NCBI RefSeq assembly: GCF_963576675.1 | Contig: NC_088915.1 | Coordinates: 37,601,501 to 37,665,500, forward strand | Direction: 5' to 3' | From: Euphorbia lathyris | Lineage: Eukaryota > Streptophyta > Magnoliopsida > Malpighiales > Euphorbiaceae | Length of the DNA: 64,000 bases | In this document: in pieces, positions 32,979-45,450 of the stretch | How the letters are laid out: the number at the start of each line of letters is the position of its first letter | How positions within the stretch are numbered: position 1 is the first letter of the stretch | The notes under the pieces: model-generated | Told to the model about the DNA's origin: nothing | The model's database searches: none | Seen by the model: the letters and a program-made list of their open reading frames with translations, nothing else | Program-made: the position numbers and the translations under genes

Positions 32979-35900
32979 ATGGCTACCGAACAATCAAATG
33001 GGATTGCTGAGATCAATAAACCATTCCGGTTTGAAGGAGCTCACTTCCGAAGATGGAGACAGAAGATGTTGTTCTACCTCACAACAAAGAAGGTAGCTTC
33101 TGTTCTGACTTCTGAAAAGCCAATTGTTCCTGAAGATGGTGATGAGGCAGATGTTCGTGCTGCTGAAAGATGGACAGAAAATGATTTTCTGTGCAAAAAC
33201 TATATTCTCAATGGGTTGACAGATGACCTATATGATTATTACACTGCTGAAGAAAAAACTGCCAAAGAAAATTGGGAAGCTCTACAGAGGAAGTATGACA
33301 CTGAGGAGGCTGGATCGAAAAAATATGCTGTCAGCCGCTACCTCAAATTTCAAATGACGGATGACAAATCAGTGGAAATTCAATCTCATGAATTGCAAAA
33401 GATAGCACATGAAATCATTTCAGAAGGTATGCCTCTAAATGATCAATTTCAAGTTGCTGTCATTATTGAGAAATTGCCTCCTTCGTGGAAAGATTTTAAA
33501 AATGTTTTGAGGCACAAAACAAAAGATTTTTCGATGGAAAGTCTGATTACACGCCTCCGAATTGAGGAGGAAGCTCGAAAACAAGATTTAAAAGAAGAAG
33601 TGCTTATTGTTTCTAATAACACTAAAAGGTCCACTGCGGTTCTGAAACCCACTCAAAAGAATTTTAAGAATCAGAACCGCAAACCAATCCAAAATCGCAA
33701 CACCCGAGTTAATTTGAATTGGAACCTTCAAAGGAACCAAAATAGGCCACAACAACAACCACCTAGAAATGACGCTGCTTTCCTATGCTTTAATTGTGGG
33801 AAACCAGGTCATATGGCACGTAAGTGCAGGAACAGGCCAAACACTACTCCTAGTGTTAACCTGACTGAAGAGCAACATAATTTTGTTGCTATGATTTCTG
33901 AGATCAACCTCATAGGTGGATCAGATGGGTGGTGGGTAGACACTGGTGCTTCTCGCCATGTTTGCTATGATAGAAGTATGTTCAAAACATACACTGTTGT
34001 GTCCGAAGATAAGAAAGTGTTATTGGGTGATTCCCATACCACTATTGTTGCTGGAATTGGTAATATAGAATTGAACTTCACATCTGGAAAAACCTTAACT
34101 TTGAAGGATGTGATGCATACTCCAGAAATGAGGAAAAATTTGGTTTCGGGCTATCTTCTCAACAAGGCTGGTTTCACTCAGACTATAGGAGCAGATTTAT
34201 TTACTTTGACTAAGAACAATGTGTTTGTAGGAAAAGGCTATGCTACTGAAGGCATGTTTAAATTGAATGTTGAGATTAATAAAGTGAATGCTTATGTTTA
34301 CTCCTTGTGTACTTTTAATGTTTGGCATGCTCGTTTTTGTCATGTTAATAAGCGTATCATTAAGAACATGAGTAACTTAGGTTTAATTCCAAAATTGAAT
34401 TTAAATGAGTTTCTTAAATGTGATTATTGTAGTCAGGCAAAAATCACAAAAACACCTCATAAATCTGTTGTTAGGGATTCTGAACCTCTAGATTTAATTC
34501 ATTCAGATATATGTGAATTAAATAGGAAGTTGACTAGAAATGACAAACGGTATTTTATAACCTTTATTGATGACTGTTCTGACTTTACTTTTGTTTATTT
34601 GATGAAAAATAAAAGTGAAGCGTTTGACATGTTTACGTTGTTCATAGTTGAAATAGAAAATCAATACAATAGGAAAGTCAAGAGACTTCGTAGCGATAGA
34701 GGCACATAATATGGTTCTAGCCTGTTTATTGATTTCTATAAATCACATGGAATTATACATGAAACCACATCACCTTATTCACCAGAAATGAACGGAAAGG
34801 CTGAAAGGAAAAATAGGACACTTACTGAATCTGTAGTAGCTATTATGCTTAGTTCAGGTGCCGCCTCACATTGGTGGGGAGAAATCCTTTTGACTGTTTG
34901 CTATGTGCTAAATAGGGTCCCTAAATCAAGAAGCAAAATCTCTCCTTATGAGATCTTGAAAAATAAAACACCTAGCCTATCATATTTTAGAACTTGGGGT
35001 TGTTTGGCTTATGTTAGGATTCCTGACCCAAAGAGAGTCAAACTTGCTAGTAGGGCTTATGAATGTGTGTTTATTGGGTATGCTGTAAATAGCAAAGCAT
35101 ATAGGTTCTATGATTTGAATGCAAAAGTCATCTTGGAGTCAAATGATGCTGACTTTTATGAAGATAGATTTCCTTTTAAATTGAGAAATAGTGGGGGTGC
35201 ATCATCTAGTAGCATACCTACTGTTAGACCTATAGTACAAAAAGAGATTGAGGAATCTGAACCTAGGAGAAGTAAGAGACCCAGAGTATCTAAAGACTTT
35301 GGTTCTGACTTTTATGCTTTCACAGTAGAAGATGATCCACTTACTATACAATAAGCCTTAACCTCATTAGATGCTGATTTATGGCAAGAAGCCATTAATG
35401 ATGAAATGGACTCACTTGAGTCAAACCAAACTTGGCACTTAGTAGACCTACCACCAGGTTGTAAACCAATAGGTTGTAAATGGATCCTTAAGAAGAAACT
35501 GAAACCTGATGGTTCAGTAGATAAGTTTAAGGCTCGTCTTGTAGCTAAAGGCTTTAGATAAAGAGAAAATATTGATTTCTTTGACACTTATTCACCTGTC
35601 ACTAGGATTACGTCTATACGTGTTTTGATTGCTATTGCTTCTGTGCACAATCTAGTGGTGCACCAAATGGATGTTAAAACTGCGTTTTTGAATGGTGAAC
35701 TAGAAGAAGAGGTTTATATGGATCAACCTGAGGGCTTTGTAGTCTTTGGTCAAGCCCATAAGGTATGTAAGTTAGATAAGTCTTTATATGGGCTAAAACA
35801 AGCACCTAAGCAATGGCATGCAAAATTTGATAACTTGATTATTTCAAATGGCTTTAAGGTGAATGAAAGTGATAAATGTATCTACTACAAATATGAAAAT

Positions 35901-36871
35901 GGTCTCTGCACCATTATTTGCTTATATGTTGATGACTTGCTTATTTTTGGATCTAATATTCATGTTGTGAATACTGTTAAGTCAATGCTGTGTGAAAACT
36001 TTGACATGAAAGATCTAGGAGAAGCGAACGTCATTCTTGGCATAAAGATAACTAGGTCTGAAACTGGAATTTCTTTAGATCAATCTCACTACGTTGAGAA
36101 GATTCTAAAGAAATATAACTACCTTGATTGTAAACCTGCATGTACACCTTATGACCCTAGTATAAAACTTTTTAAGAACACTGGAGACAATGTAAGACAA
36201 TCAGAGTATGCTAGCATAATTGGTAGTCTTTGTTATGCCACTGACTGTACTAGACCCGACATCGCGTATGTCGTAGGATTGCTATGCAGATTTACTAGTA
36301 GACCTAGTGTGGAGCATTGGAATGCTATAGAAAGGGTCATGAGATACCTTAAAAGAATCATGAAACTTGGATTACATTATCAAATCCTGCAGTCCTTGAA
36401 GGATATAGTGATGCTGACTGGAATACCTTATCAGATGATTCCAAGGCTACTAGTGGCTATATTTTCAATATAGTTGGTGGTGCTGTTTCATGGAAGTCTA
36501 AGAAATAGACTATCCTAGCTCAATCAACCATGGAATCAGAACTGATTGCACTAGCTGTGGCTAGCGAAGAAGCAGGTTGGTTGAGAAGTCTGTTAGCTGA
36601 GATTCCCCTATGGGAAAAACCGATTCCAGCTGTATTGATCCACTGCGATAGTACCGCGACTATTGCTAAAATTCAGAATCGTTATTACAACGATAAGAAA
36701 CGACAGATACATCGTAAGCACAACACTGTGAGAGAGCTACTCACTAAAGGAGCTGTTAGAGTGGATCACATACGCTCAGAAGAGAATTTAGCCGATCCGT
36801 TGACGAAAGGATTAGCTAGAGAGAAAGTCCATAATACGGCAAAGAGTATGGGACTTATGCCCCTACAGTGA
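32979..36871 (+). pseudogene. Copia gag-pol with four stops and one frameshift
   Basis: It starts MATEQSNGIAEINKPFRFEG (gag). Then CCHC knuckle CFNCGKPGHMARKCR, protease DTGASRHVC, integrase (HARFCHVNK, DDCSDF; second half from about 34788, MNGKAERKNRT), RT (QMDVKTAFLNGELEEEVYM, YVDDLL) and RNase H (QSTMESELIALA, HNTVRELL). Breaks are in-frame stops at 34707, 35352, 35559 and 36506 and a one-base loss near 36383. The domain order (integrase before RT) is Copia. It encoded the whole replication machinery and is now inactive. Confidence 0.9.
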
Positions 36872-37382
36872 TGAGTTACACACAATGGTAACCCAACCTA
36901 TAGACTGGAGATCCCAAGAAATAGGTTCAATGGGTAATAACAAGTTGTGTTGTAATATGTGTCAGATCATGCAATTTGAAGCATGAATATCCTGAAGCGA
37001 TTTGAGGTTGAGATAATAAAAACTCTTAATGAAGTCTATACTCCATTTGGAGTGAAGTACATAGCTACAAGAGTACTTTTGATAGACTCACCTATATGAA
37101 TGTGGAAGTGAGGCCGCTTCCTATGAGTTTAGGGTAAAACTCTAGAGCATTCATTAAACCGGGATAGACGTGCATGGCCATAAACGCACGAGCTACTAGA
37201 ACTACACTCTGAAAAGGTTATGGCGTGATATACATCAGAGATAGAGTTCAAGACTACGAGTCACTCTAGTAAAATCTGAACTATACTCAATACGCAAAGG
37301 TTCAAATCGAAAGATAACTTTGTTTATGGCTGACCTTACGTAACTGCTCAGTAAAACGATTTCAAAAATTCTAGTGGGGGAT
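36872..37382 (+). other. Copia 3' untranslated region with polypurine tract
   Basis: Non-coding. Ends with CTAGTGGGGGAT directly before the 3' LTR, a plausible polypurine tract for plus-strand priming. Confidence 0.7.
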
Positions 37383-38163
37383 TGTTGGCCTTGGCCCAAT
37401 TATAATTTATGAAATAAGCCCATGTGTCTTTAAGTTTTTTCAAGTGAAAAGTATCCCACATTGCTTTCAAAGCATTTGGTGGAGATGTTTATAAAGAAGG
37501 TCCTCACATGCTTGGGGTGTGCCCCAAAGGGTACCCACTTTTGTGAAAGGGTGAGGACCTACCTCCTTGGTTGACCACCACACACGCGCGCGCGCCGTCC
37601 GTCCGTCCGTCCGGGCCGGGTTGGGTTGGTGTGGTCTGGTGTAAACAATATAATTTTTTATTGAATAAAATTAATAATAATATTATTATTATTTTATTAA
37701 TTTCGTTTTTTTATTTGTCATTAATTTAATTGCTTCTGATTTAGTCTTTGTGAACGTTATTCATAACGTCTCTTTTATTCTGAACGTGTCTTCTCCTAAC
37801 CCAGTCTTTCTCCACCTTCCTGATTTTCCTCCTTCATCTTCTCCTGAAATCAGAGCTCGGCTCTTTTTTCCCTGTATAAATAGATGAGACTGGCATACAG
37901 AAATTACACAATTGAATTCATTCTTTCTTTTTTCGATTCCAAAAACTGAGCAAGTTACAGAGTGTAGGCAGAAACGATTTTTGTACGATGCAATACAAAA
38001 TCGTATTTAAGAGGGCTGTTTTATCCTGGAGGCGACCGAAGTTCATACTGTTTGCTATTTTTCGGCAGTTCCGCGAACGTCTTAAAGAAAGCGACATTGT
38101 CCGCGACTTTGCCTATTTAATTTTGTTTGGTCTGTTCCTGTTTTCTGAGTTCGAGTTTCAACA
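37383..38163 (+). repeat. 3' LTR of the 32202 Copia element, with microsatellite block
   Basis: 781 bp. Relative to the 5' LTR it carries an extra block at about 37568-37630 with (CG)n, (GTCC)n and GGGTTGGG. TATAAATA at 37875-37882. Confidence 0.9.
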
Positions 38164-38473
38164 GTTGCTACTTTCAAAAGCCAAACGTTATGGTCCCACA
38201 TTCAAACCCGAACCAAAATCGATATCGAAGCTCAGAATCACATCCAAAAAATCATCCGAAAACTCAAGTGGTTCCACATTCAAATCTGAAAAAGTGCGGT
38301 GGTTCCGCATTCAAATCCGACAGTGGTGGTTCCAGATTCAAATCATAGTGCGAAACCGAATTACGCAATGAAACGCCGTAATCCGATTGGGTGGGGCCGG
38401 AAAAATAATCGCCTGAATCAAAATCCGAACTGGAGTTGGAGCCCGAGTGAGAAAGAATGGATAAATCAGACAT

Positions 38474-39374
38474 TATAGCTAATAGGGTAAATTTGGAGTC
38501 TTTAGGTTTTATGTTGGTTTGCAAATAATTTTTAGCCAACATACCAAAACCACAGTTTTAAAGGGTAAATTCTTTTTGCCTAGTCCTGACGGACTCGACT
38601 TCGAAAAATTACTCCAAACAACAAAGCCAAAATCAGTTCTCCACTCGTATAGATTCATGGTTCCTCGACTACATAGAGGCAAGTTAAATTTATCTACTAA
38701 TGTGGAGGGTTGTAAATGAGTTGAGCCACTCATAAGCGGCTTGACATTCGGTTCGATAAAAAGGTCCATTGTGTTTGGCTCGATTTATAAACGAGCCAAG
38801 CTTCAACATGTTTATGGGGGGGGTGGATTCGTAAACGACCTGAGCTTTTAGCACGATGAAATTCAGTTCGAAAGCTCCTAAGCAGATTCAGTTATAAATT
38901 CGTGAACAATCTCGATTATAATGTTCATGAGCAAGCTCGGTTCAATTACTTTTTTACTAATAGTATTTCTATAAAAGAGGAAATGTAAAATTATGTAGTT
39001 TTGTGTAAAACTTTAGGGTTTGTATGATTTAGCTGTTAGCTAATAGTTGTTGCAATTAAATGTTTGTTGTTGCGGTTAGTTTTTTTTTTTTTTTGAAAGA
39101 GTTGCTGTTAGTTATTAACTGAGTAGTTATTAATGTTTGGCAAAATTATGATTAAATATTGTTGTTAATATGTAAAATGTCTAATATGTACATGTTTAAA
39201 TTAATAAAAAAAAAAATAAAAAATTGTAATATCATTAATAAAAATAATCTAAGTTACTAAATAATAATTTATTAAAACTTTGTAAAATAAGAAATATAAT
39301 GTTGTGTAACATAAATATTATCAGTTGTTCATTAAAGCTTTAAAATGCTACTATATATATATATATATATATAT
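38474..39374. other. Non-coding, with remnants of TIR repeats
   Basis: TTGGCTCG/CGAGCCAA inverted pair at about 38774-38800 and scattered 'GAGCTCG' and 'TAGCTGTTAGCTAATAG' texts typical of old hAT/MITE debris. A TA-microsatellite lies at 39352-39374. No gene seen. Confidence 0.4.
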
Positions 39375-41019
39375 AGGGATCAGATCCAGTGCGACAATGG
39401 GTCTAGATGTGGCAAGGAGCTTATTGCGTGACATAACAAAACTACATAGTTTTGATGATAATTGAAAAAGGCAATGTGACAAATTTGTAAATAAAAGGAA
39501 AGAGATGATAGATAAAATTGTTTTATTTTTTTTTTCTTTAAAATATATTTTTCCGACATTTCTAACCTCGTTTTTTGAAAAAATTTATATTATTAGACTT
39601 GTCTAAATTAGACGGTCATTTTAAGATCCCTGAAGCTCAAGTAAAAAAATTCCGATGAACGGAATCCGGGTGGACGTTTTCTGGCGAAAAAAAAGTACCC
39701 AGAAAATTCTTAAAAATTTCCAAAAAATGTAAAACATTATTCTGAGAAACTTTAATTCTTGGGTCGAAGCGAGATTTCTTATGGTTTAGTCCCAATAAAA
39801 CTTGTTCCTTAATTTTATCCATTTTACATGCTTCAACAATTTGTTGGGTCAAAACCGTAAGGAATCTCATTTTGAGCCAAGAATTAAAGTTTCTTAAAAT
39901 AATGTTTTACATGTTTTGGAATTTTTTGATTATTTTTTGGGTACGTTTTTTGTCCTACTTACATTGTTCCGACGGTGTACGAAATTGTTCCAAATCAGCG
40001 TACCATTTGTTCCAACAGAATAAATCAGTGTACCAATTTTTCCAACAAAATAGTTCTATTATTTCAGCATAATACTTATATTGTTCTAACATAATAAATC
40101 AGTTTACAAATTGTTCCAAATCAATTTTATTATCTATGTCTTCAATTTCATTTTTGTTTCTTAGTATTTAATATAGTATCTTCAAATTTATATTAGTTAT
40201 ATTATTTAGAAAATAATTCTAATTCTTATATTTTTCCAACAAAATAATTATATTGTTCCAACAGAATAGTTATATTGTTCCAACAAAATATTACAACACA
40301 TAGTACTGAAAGGTAAGACCAAAAAGTATCCAGAAAATTATCAAAAAATTTTAAAATATGTAAAACATCATTTTAAGAAACTTTAATTCTTAGCTCAAAA
40401 TGATATTTTTTACGGTTTTGACCCAATAAATTCTTGAAGCATGTAAAATGGATAAAATTAAGGAAATTGTTTTATTGGGACTAAACTGTAAGAAATCCTG
40501 CTTCGATCCAAGAATTAAAGTTTCTCAAAATAATGTTTTAGATTTTGTGGAATTGTTTGAGAATTTTCTGGGTACTTTTTGTTTTCTCGCCGGAAAACGC
40601 CCACCTAATCGACAGATTCCGTTGATTTGGGACTAAAAAGTAAGGAATCTCACTTTGAGTGAAGAATTAAAGTTTCTCAAAATGATGTTTTACATTTTCT
40701 GAAATTTTTTAAAAATTTTCTGGGTATTCGTTTTCTCATAGAAAAACAAATCGCCGGATTCTATTCACCGGAATTTTTTTTACCTGAGTTTATGGGATCT
40801 TAAAATGGCCGTCTAATTAAGACGAGTCCAACGGTATAAAAGTTTTTAAAAATTGAGGTTGGAAAAGTCAGGAAAATGCATTTTAAAGAAAGAAATAAAA
40901 TAATTTTCTCTTTTATTTTATTTACAAATTTGCCATCTTCCCTTGGTTAATTACAAAATTGGTATTTGTTACACAATAAAGCTTGTCACACCATAAGAAA
41001 TGTGTCACATCTGATCTCT
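39375..41019. mobile_element. Foldback-type TIR element with long internal inverted repeat
   Basis: Ends match: AGGGATCAGATCCAGTGCGA at the left, AGAGATCAGATGTGACACA reverse-complemented at the right, with similarity on for about 60 bp (TTGTGTAACAAA/TTGCGTGACATAACAAA). A second inverted pair covers about 39630-39960 and 40320-40800; short frames on opposite strands there (39870-39637 and 40448-40636) read the same peptide, KVSQNNVL. Flanks are (TA)n on both sides, so the TSD cannot be defined (9-bp TATATATAT would fit MULE). No transposase. Confidence 0.7.
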
Positions 41020-41614
41020 TATATATATATATATAAACATCTATTTAGTTTTGTAGGTTCTAAAACTAGATAGTTTTGTGTTAAATAAATTTCAAATGGG
41101 ATTGAAATCCTATGATCGATTTCAATTCTTCATTCATTAATTTTTAGGGGTCGGCACTGCAAAATTCCTTACCTTCGCGAGTAAAATTTATGAATAGAAT
41201 TAACAAGTTGTTCGCGAAAAACTCGTGAGCAAATAAACAAATTACTCAAACTGCTAACAATCCCAGCCAAATTATTGACATGATTGTGACTAATTATTGT
41301 TGGCTCTAGATTAAATTAACTTGGACACAATTATAATAAAAAGTTATGTATTTTAATTTAAGATTCGTATTGTTTATGAAGAGTCATATGTTTTAGTAAA
41401 GAGTCATGTTATTTAGTGAATAGTCGTGTATTTTAGTGAAGAGTCATTCTCTTACTTCAGTGCTCTAAAGTTAGTCTCATATTCCCTCAAATATTTACTA
41501 ACTTTAGCATTAGAGAGGGTTCACCGAAACTCCGACCCCTTTTTTTTCTGACGACTGCTACCATCTCAGGTCACTAGAGTACAGTTGGGAGAGAAGATTT
41601 TAGAAAGAAGGACA
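41020..41614. other. Possible LTR-like fragment before the tandem array
   Basis: Text from about 41298 (TGTTGGCTCTAGATTAAATT) on resembles a short Gypsy-type LTR, ending near CATCTCAGGTCACTAGA at about 41580, with four 'GAGTCAT' or 'GTGAATAGTC' repeats. No partner copy seen in the window, so it is only a suggestion. Confidence 0.3.
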
Positions 41615-43603
41615 TCACTGTGGAACGTTCGAATCTAAAGAAACGGATGGCGCAAGTGGGGGCTCTAAAAGAGATTGAGATTAGCTCGAGTAGGCAGGAA
41701 CCCGCAACGAACAATTCACGAACGCTCTAGTAGTCACGTCGGTAGACGTGCAAGAATGTCCCCGCGTGGGTGCTCTTGAGAAAAGTGCACGAGTATGTAA
41801 GGAACTATGCACTGATCTAGGATAACAAAGAAGTCATGTATAAGGATGTTGCATGAATTGAGTGGGGAGTATCTCATGGACAAAATGTCGTGGCATGTCG
41901 ATAAGGCAGATGATTACTGGTTGCAATTGTAGGTGGGAATGCGGGATGACTACAATTAAGAGTACGTGTTATTTAGGCGTCGCCCGATCTTGAGTTAGGC
42001 ATGCCGACCCAATCGAGTTTGGGGAGCTTGTCGCTAGTTTGGGACTCGACTAGGACGGATGTGGGTGCCCTAGGCACTATACTAGTTTTGGAGTTGATCC
42101 CGCTTCCCTAATGAGCCCATGGGAAGGCGAAAACCAGTGAGTGTTAGAGGTGATTAAAGGCTAACCTCGGTAGAGACAAAATGTCGAGATTTCGTGTTGG
42201 AGATGCCTCTGCGAGACACGCTGACCCCATGAGAAATGGTATCATAGCCGTTAGTGTGCTAGCTATATGCATCGTCCAAGCACTCTTGCCGTGGAGGCAC
42301 GTGAAGCTGAGGAAAACAAATATCGCAAGTGGGGGCTCTAAAGGAAATTGAAATGAGCTCGAGTAGGTAGGAACCTACAGCAAAAAATTCATCGAGCACT
42401 CCAGTAGTCATGTCGGTGGACCCATAAGAATGTCCTCATATGGGTGCTCCTAAAAGAAGAGCACGAGTAGACAGGGAATTTCACGATGGTCCGGGCTAAA
42501 GAAGAAGTCATGCACAAGGACATTGCATGAATTGAGTGGGGAGTATGTCATAGACAAAATTTCGTGGCATGTAGATAAGAAAGATGTTTTCTGGTTGTAA
42601 TCGAATGTGGGAATACGGGACAGCTACAATTAAGAGTACGTGCTAGTTAGGCGGCGCCCGATCTTGAGTTAGGCATGCCAACCTAGTCGAGTTTGGGGAG
42701 CTTATCGTTTAGTTCGGGACTTGACTGTGATGGATGGGCGTGCCCCTAGGCACTATACTGGTTTGGGAGTTGATCCTTCTTTCTTAATGAGCCTATGGAA
42801 GGGCAAAAACTAGTGAGCGTTGAAGCTGATTAAAGGCTGAACCTCCATGGAGAGGGAATGTCGGGATGCCGCACGGGAAATGCCTCTATGAGAAGCTCTG
42901 ACCCCCATGACAAATGGTATCAAATACGTTAGTATGCTAGCTGTGCATGTCGTCCAAAAGCTCTTGCCACAAAGGCGCTCGAATCCGAGGAAACACATGG
43001 CGCATATGGTGGCTCTAAAAGAGATTGAGACGAGCTTGAATAGAAAGGAACCTGTTGTAAAAAATTCGCCAAGTACTCTAGTAGTCACGCCATTGGACCC
43101 ATAAGAATGTCCCTATATGGGTGCTCCTAAGGGAAGAACATGAGTAGGCAAAGAACTGCACACTGATCAGGGCTAACGAAGAAGTCATACACGAGGGCGT
43201 TAAAAGAAATGAGTGGGGGAGTAGTTCACTGACAAAATTTTGTGGCATGCAGACAAGGCAGATGCTTGCAATCGAAGTTGAGAATGTGAGACGGCTATAA
43301 TTAAGAGTACGTGCTATTTAGGCGCCGCCCGATCTTGAGTTAGGCATGCTGATCCAATTGAATTTGGGGAACTTATCACTAGTCTGAGACTTGATTGGGG
43401 TGGATGGGCGTGCCCCTAGGCACTATACTGGTTTGGGAGCTGATCTCGCTTCCCTGATGAGCCAGTGGGAGGGCAAAATCAGTGAGCGTCAAAGGTGATT
43501 AAAGGCCGAACCTCGGTAGAGACAAAATGTCGAGGTGCCGCACAGGAGATGCCTTTGTGAGAAACTCTAACCCCTTGACAAATAGTAGCAGAGCCATTAG
43601 CTT
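41615..43603 (+). repeat. Tandem array, about three units of ~675 bp
   Basis: The anchor CGCAAGTGGGGGCTCTAAA sits at 41651, 42324 and (diverged) 43001, giving periods of 673 and 677 bp. Other shared texts in each unit: GAATTGAGTGGGGAG, GCCCGATCTTGAGTTAGGCATG, GGGAGCTTATC, TGAGCCCATGGGA. The third unit stops at 43603, where the next Copia LTR begins, so the array was interrupted. No long coding frame shared by all units. Could be a satellite seed or the repeat-rich 3' region of a Tat-like element. Confidence 0.88.
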
Positions 43604-45437
43604 TGTTAGGGTTTAGTGTCCTATAGACAATTGTTTTAGGATATAAACTTAATGTAAATGAAGTGTTCTTTATTTCATTTGTTTTAATGAGATATGGTTT
43701 CATAACTATATAAAGGCAACCTCTTTTAAGAACTAAATAAAGTCTAATAAAAGGAAATCCCTAAGTTTGTTTAAAGTGATTATAAAGTGTTCATACAAGC
43801 ATGAAGTGAGACGAAACTTTATAATAAACTAACAAACTTAAAACCACCCCAAGTCAAGTAATATGTTTAGGATTGACATATCACTGCTGAGACTTGCATG
43901 TAACAATGTCTTCTGTTGAGATAGAAAGCTGATCTCACAAGCTTCAGATATGCAGATATCTGGACAGTTACGTGGATCCAATGAAAGGGAGTTCATTAGG
44001 ATTGGGGACCCGACTTGAGATAACAGGATGGGTAGATTCATCCTTGTCACCTGTTCATCTCATTGGTATTAATAGGTATAAGTAATCCTCAGACTCAAAG
44101 GAATGTTAATTGGTGATTCTGGATTATGGAATGTGATGCTTTGATCCTATTGTAACACGATCCATAACAGAGATGACTCTGGGGTGTGAACGGCAGACGT
44201 TGGGTATCACAGGAAGTAATTGCAGGATAATTATACATTGGATTGAGCATTTGTCACTCCCGATAAATGGGAGATACGTCCAAGGATCGCTTGTGGAAGA
44301 CTTGTCTCTAAATCCTTGCAAGGTGATAGCTTAAGACTTGAAATGCAGATTTCACTTAACCTATCTAATTGGAGTTAACTCGGCCTGTACAAGTAAAACG
44401 AATGTCTCACTATATGTGACTTGACATTATCCATAGTCATAAGATTCAGTTCAAGGATGTAGTTGATAAAGGATCGAATTATACTGTAACTAATACAGAA
44501 AGGTCAACGGCAGAATCAACATGTCTTCTTATAGCTCTGGGGGAATGTTTCGAATTTGCTAATCACATTTCACGTACTCATTCCGTTATGCAAAGATTAA
44601 ATATAATTCTGAGAAAATTAATTTAATAGTTGCATACGGCTAGAAGCAATAAGAACCTAATGGGTCACACATAAGACTTGGAGCCCAAAAGAGAAACAGA
44701 TGTTAATTAATTGATGGAAGCCCAACTGAGTCCACCAAGGCCCAGTAAATAGAGGGGGGGGGGGCGATTCTTATGTATTAAATGCATAAAGAAATTGATT
44801 TGATTTCAAGCAATCCTAATTAGATTATGATTGTGAATTAAATTAATTAAAAGATAAATAAGTTAGGAGGTTTAATGAGATTAAATTGCTCCTATTATTA
44901 TCCTAAAAGGTTATTATTATTATCTTTATATTTAGATATAATTATAGACAATAAATAAGAATTATATTCCGAATTAAATTCTTATTCAGTAACCTAATTC
45001 TATCTAACTAGGGTTTAGATACAAGAGAGTATATATACCCCCTCTATATGTAAATTTCGGCCAACCCTAGTCTATCGTAGAGAGAGAATTTCGACCCCCA
45101 TAGTTGAGGACGAGATCATTCACCGCTTCCTCCCGATTCAATTGATTTTCATCTCTTTCTCTTATTCCTTGATCTTGTGTTGATTTATTAGAGGCAATCT
45201 ATTCTTGATTGCTTTTACATGGTTGATATCTAACTTGATTTTGAATTGTGTTTTGTTTTGTGCTCGGGAACTCGGGGTAAGAGTTGTGGGCACTTCGATT
45301 GCAACGGTAGATAGAACTTTAAAAGGTATTTCCTTCTATCCCTCTTTATATGAAATAACGATTAATGGATCTTGGGTTAATGGAAAAGGTTAAAATTTTT
45401 ATATTTCCGCTGCCATACGTTAGCCTATTTTCCATCA
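43604..45437 (+). repeat. 5' LTR (1.8 kb) of the second Copia element
   Basis: Starts TGTTAGGGTTTAGTGTCC and ends TATTTTCCATCA, one base before the primer-binding site. Length is unusually large for Copia. Candidate TATA text (GTATATATACC) at about 45029-45038. Confidence 0.8.
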
Positions 45438-45438
45438 G

Positions 45439-45450
45439 TGGTATCAGAGC
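45439..45450 (+). other. Primer-binding site, initiator tRNA-Met type
   Basis: TGGTATCAGAGC, the complement of the plant initiator tRNA-Met 3' end, one base after the LTR CA. Confidence 0.9.

Larger units (their letters stand above)
32202..38163 (+). mobile_element. Ty1-Copia retrotransposon, complete but inactivated
   Basis: Two LTRs (32202-32952, 37383-38163) start TGTTGG and end TTCAACA. TSD GTTGC lies at 32197-32201 and 38164-38168. Internal gag-pol is on the plus strand. LTRs are similar but show several substitutions and indels, so it is not the youngest insertion here. No standard TGGTATCAGAGC primer-binding site follows the 5' LTR; the sequence there is ATTTTAAGACG. Confidence 0.93.
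31924..38473 (-). pseudogene. Decayed repeat-protein gene split by a Copia element
   Basis: Two pieces on the minus strand belong together: 38473-38164 (starts MSDLSILSHSGSNSSSDFDS) and 32201-31924 (ends NFGVILDGMN, stop). They meet exactly at the Copia TSD GTTGC. The encoded text repeats SDLNVEPP/SDLNAEPP-type motifs at least four times and FESSN(I/V).DA twice. Breaks: a frameshift near 38297 and stops at about 38258 and 38190. It is Asp/Ser-rich and unrecognised. A host gene or paralogue killed by mutation and by the insertion is likely; whether it ever encoded a protein needs an orthologue. Confidence 0.55.

Noticed and set aside
39637..40636. Two short coding frames in the foldback element
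   Set aside because: They are the two arms of one inverted repeat read on opposite strands, not two genes.
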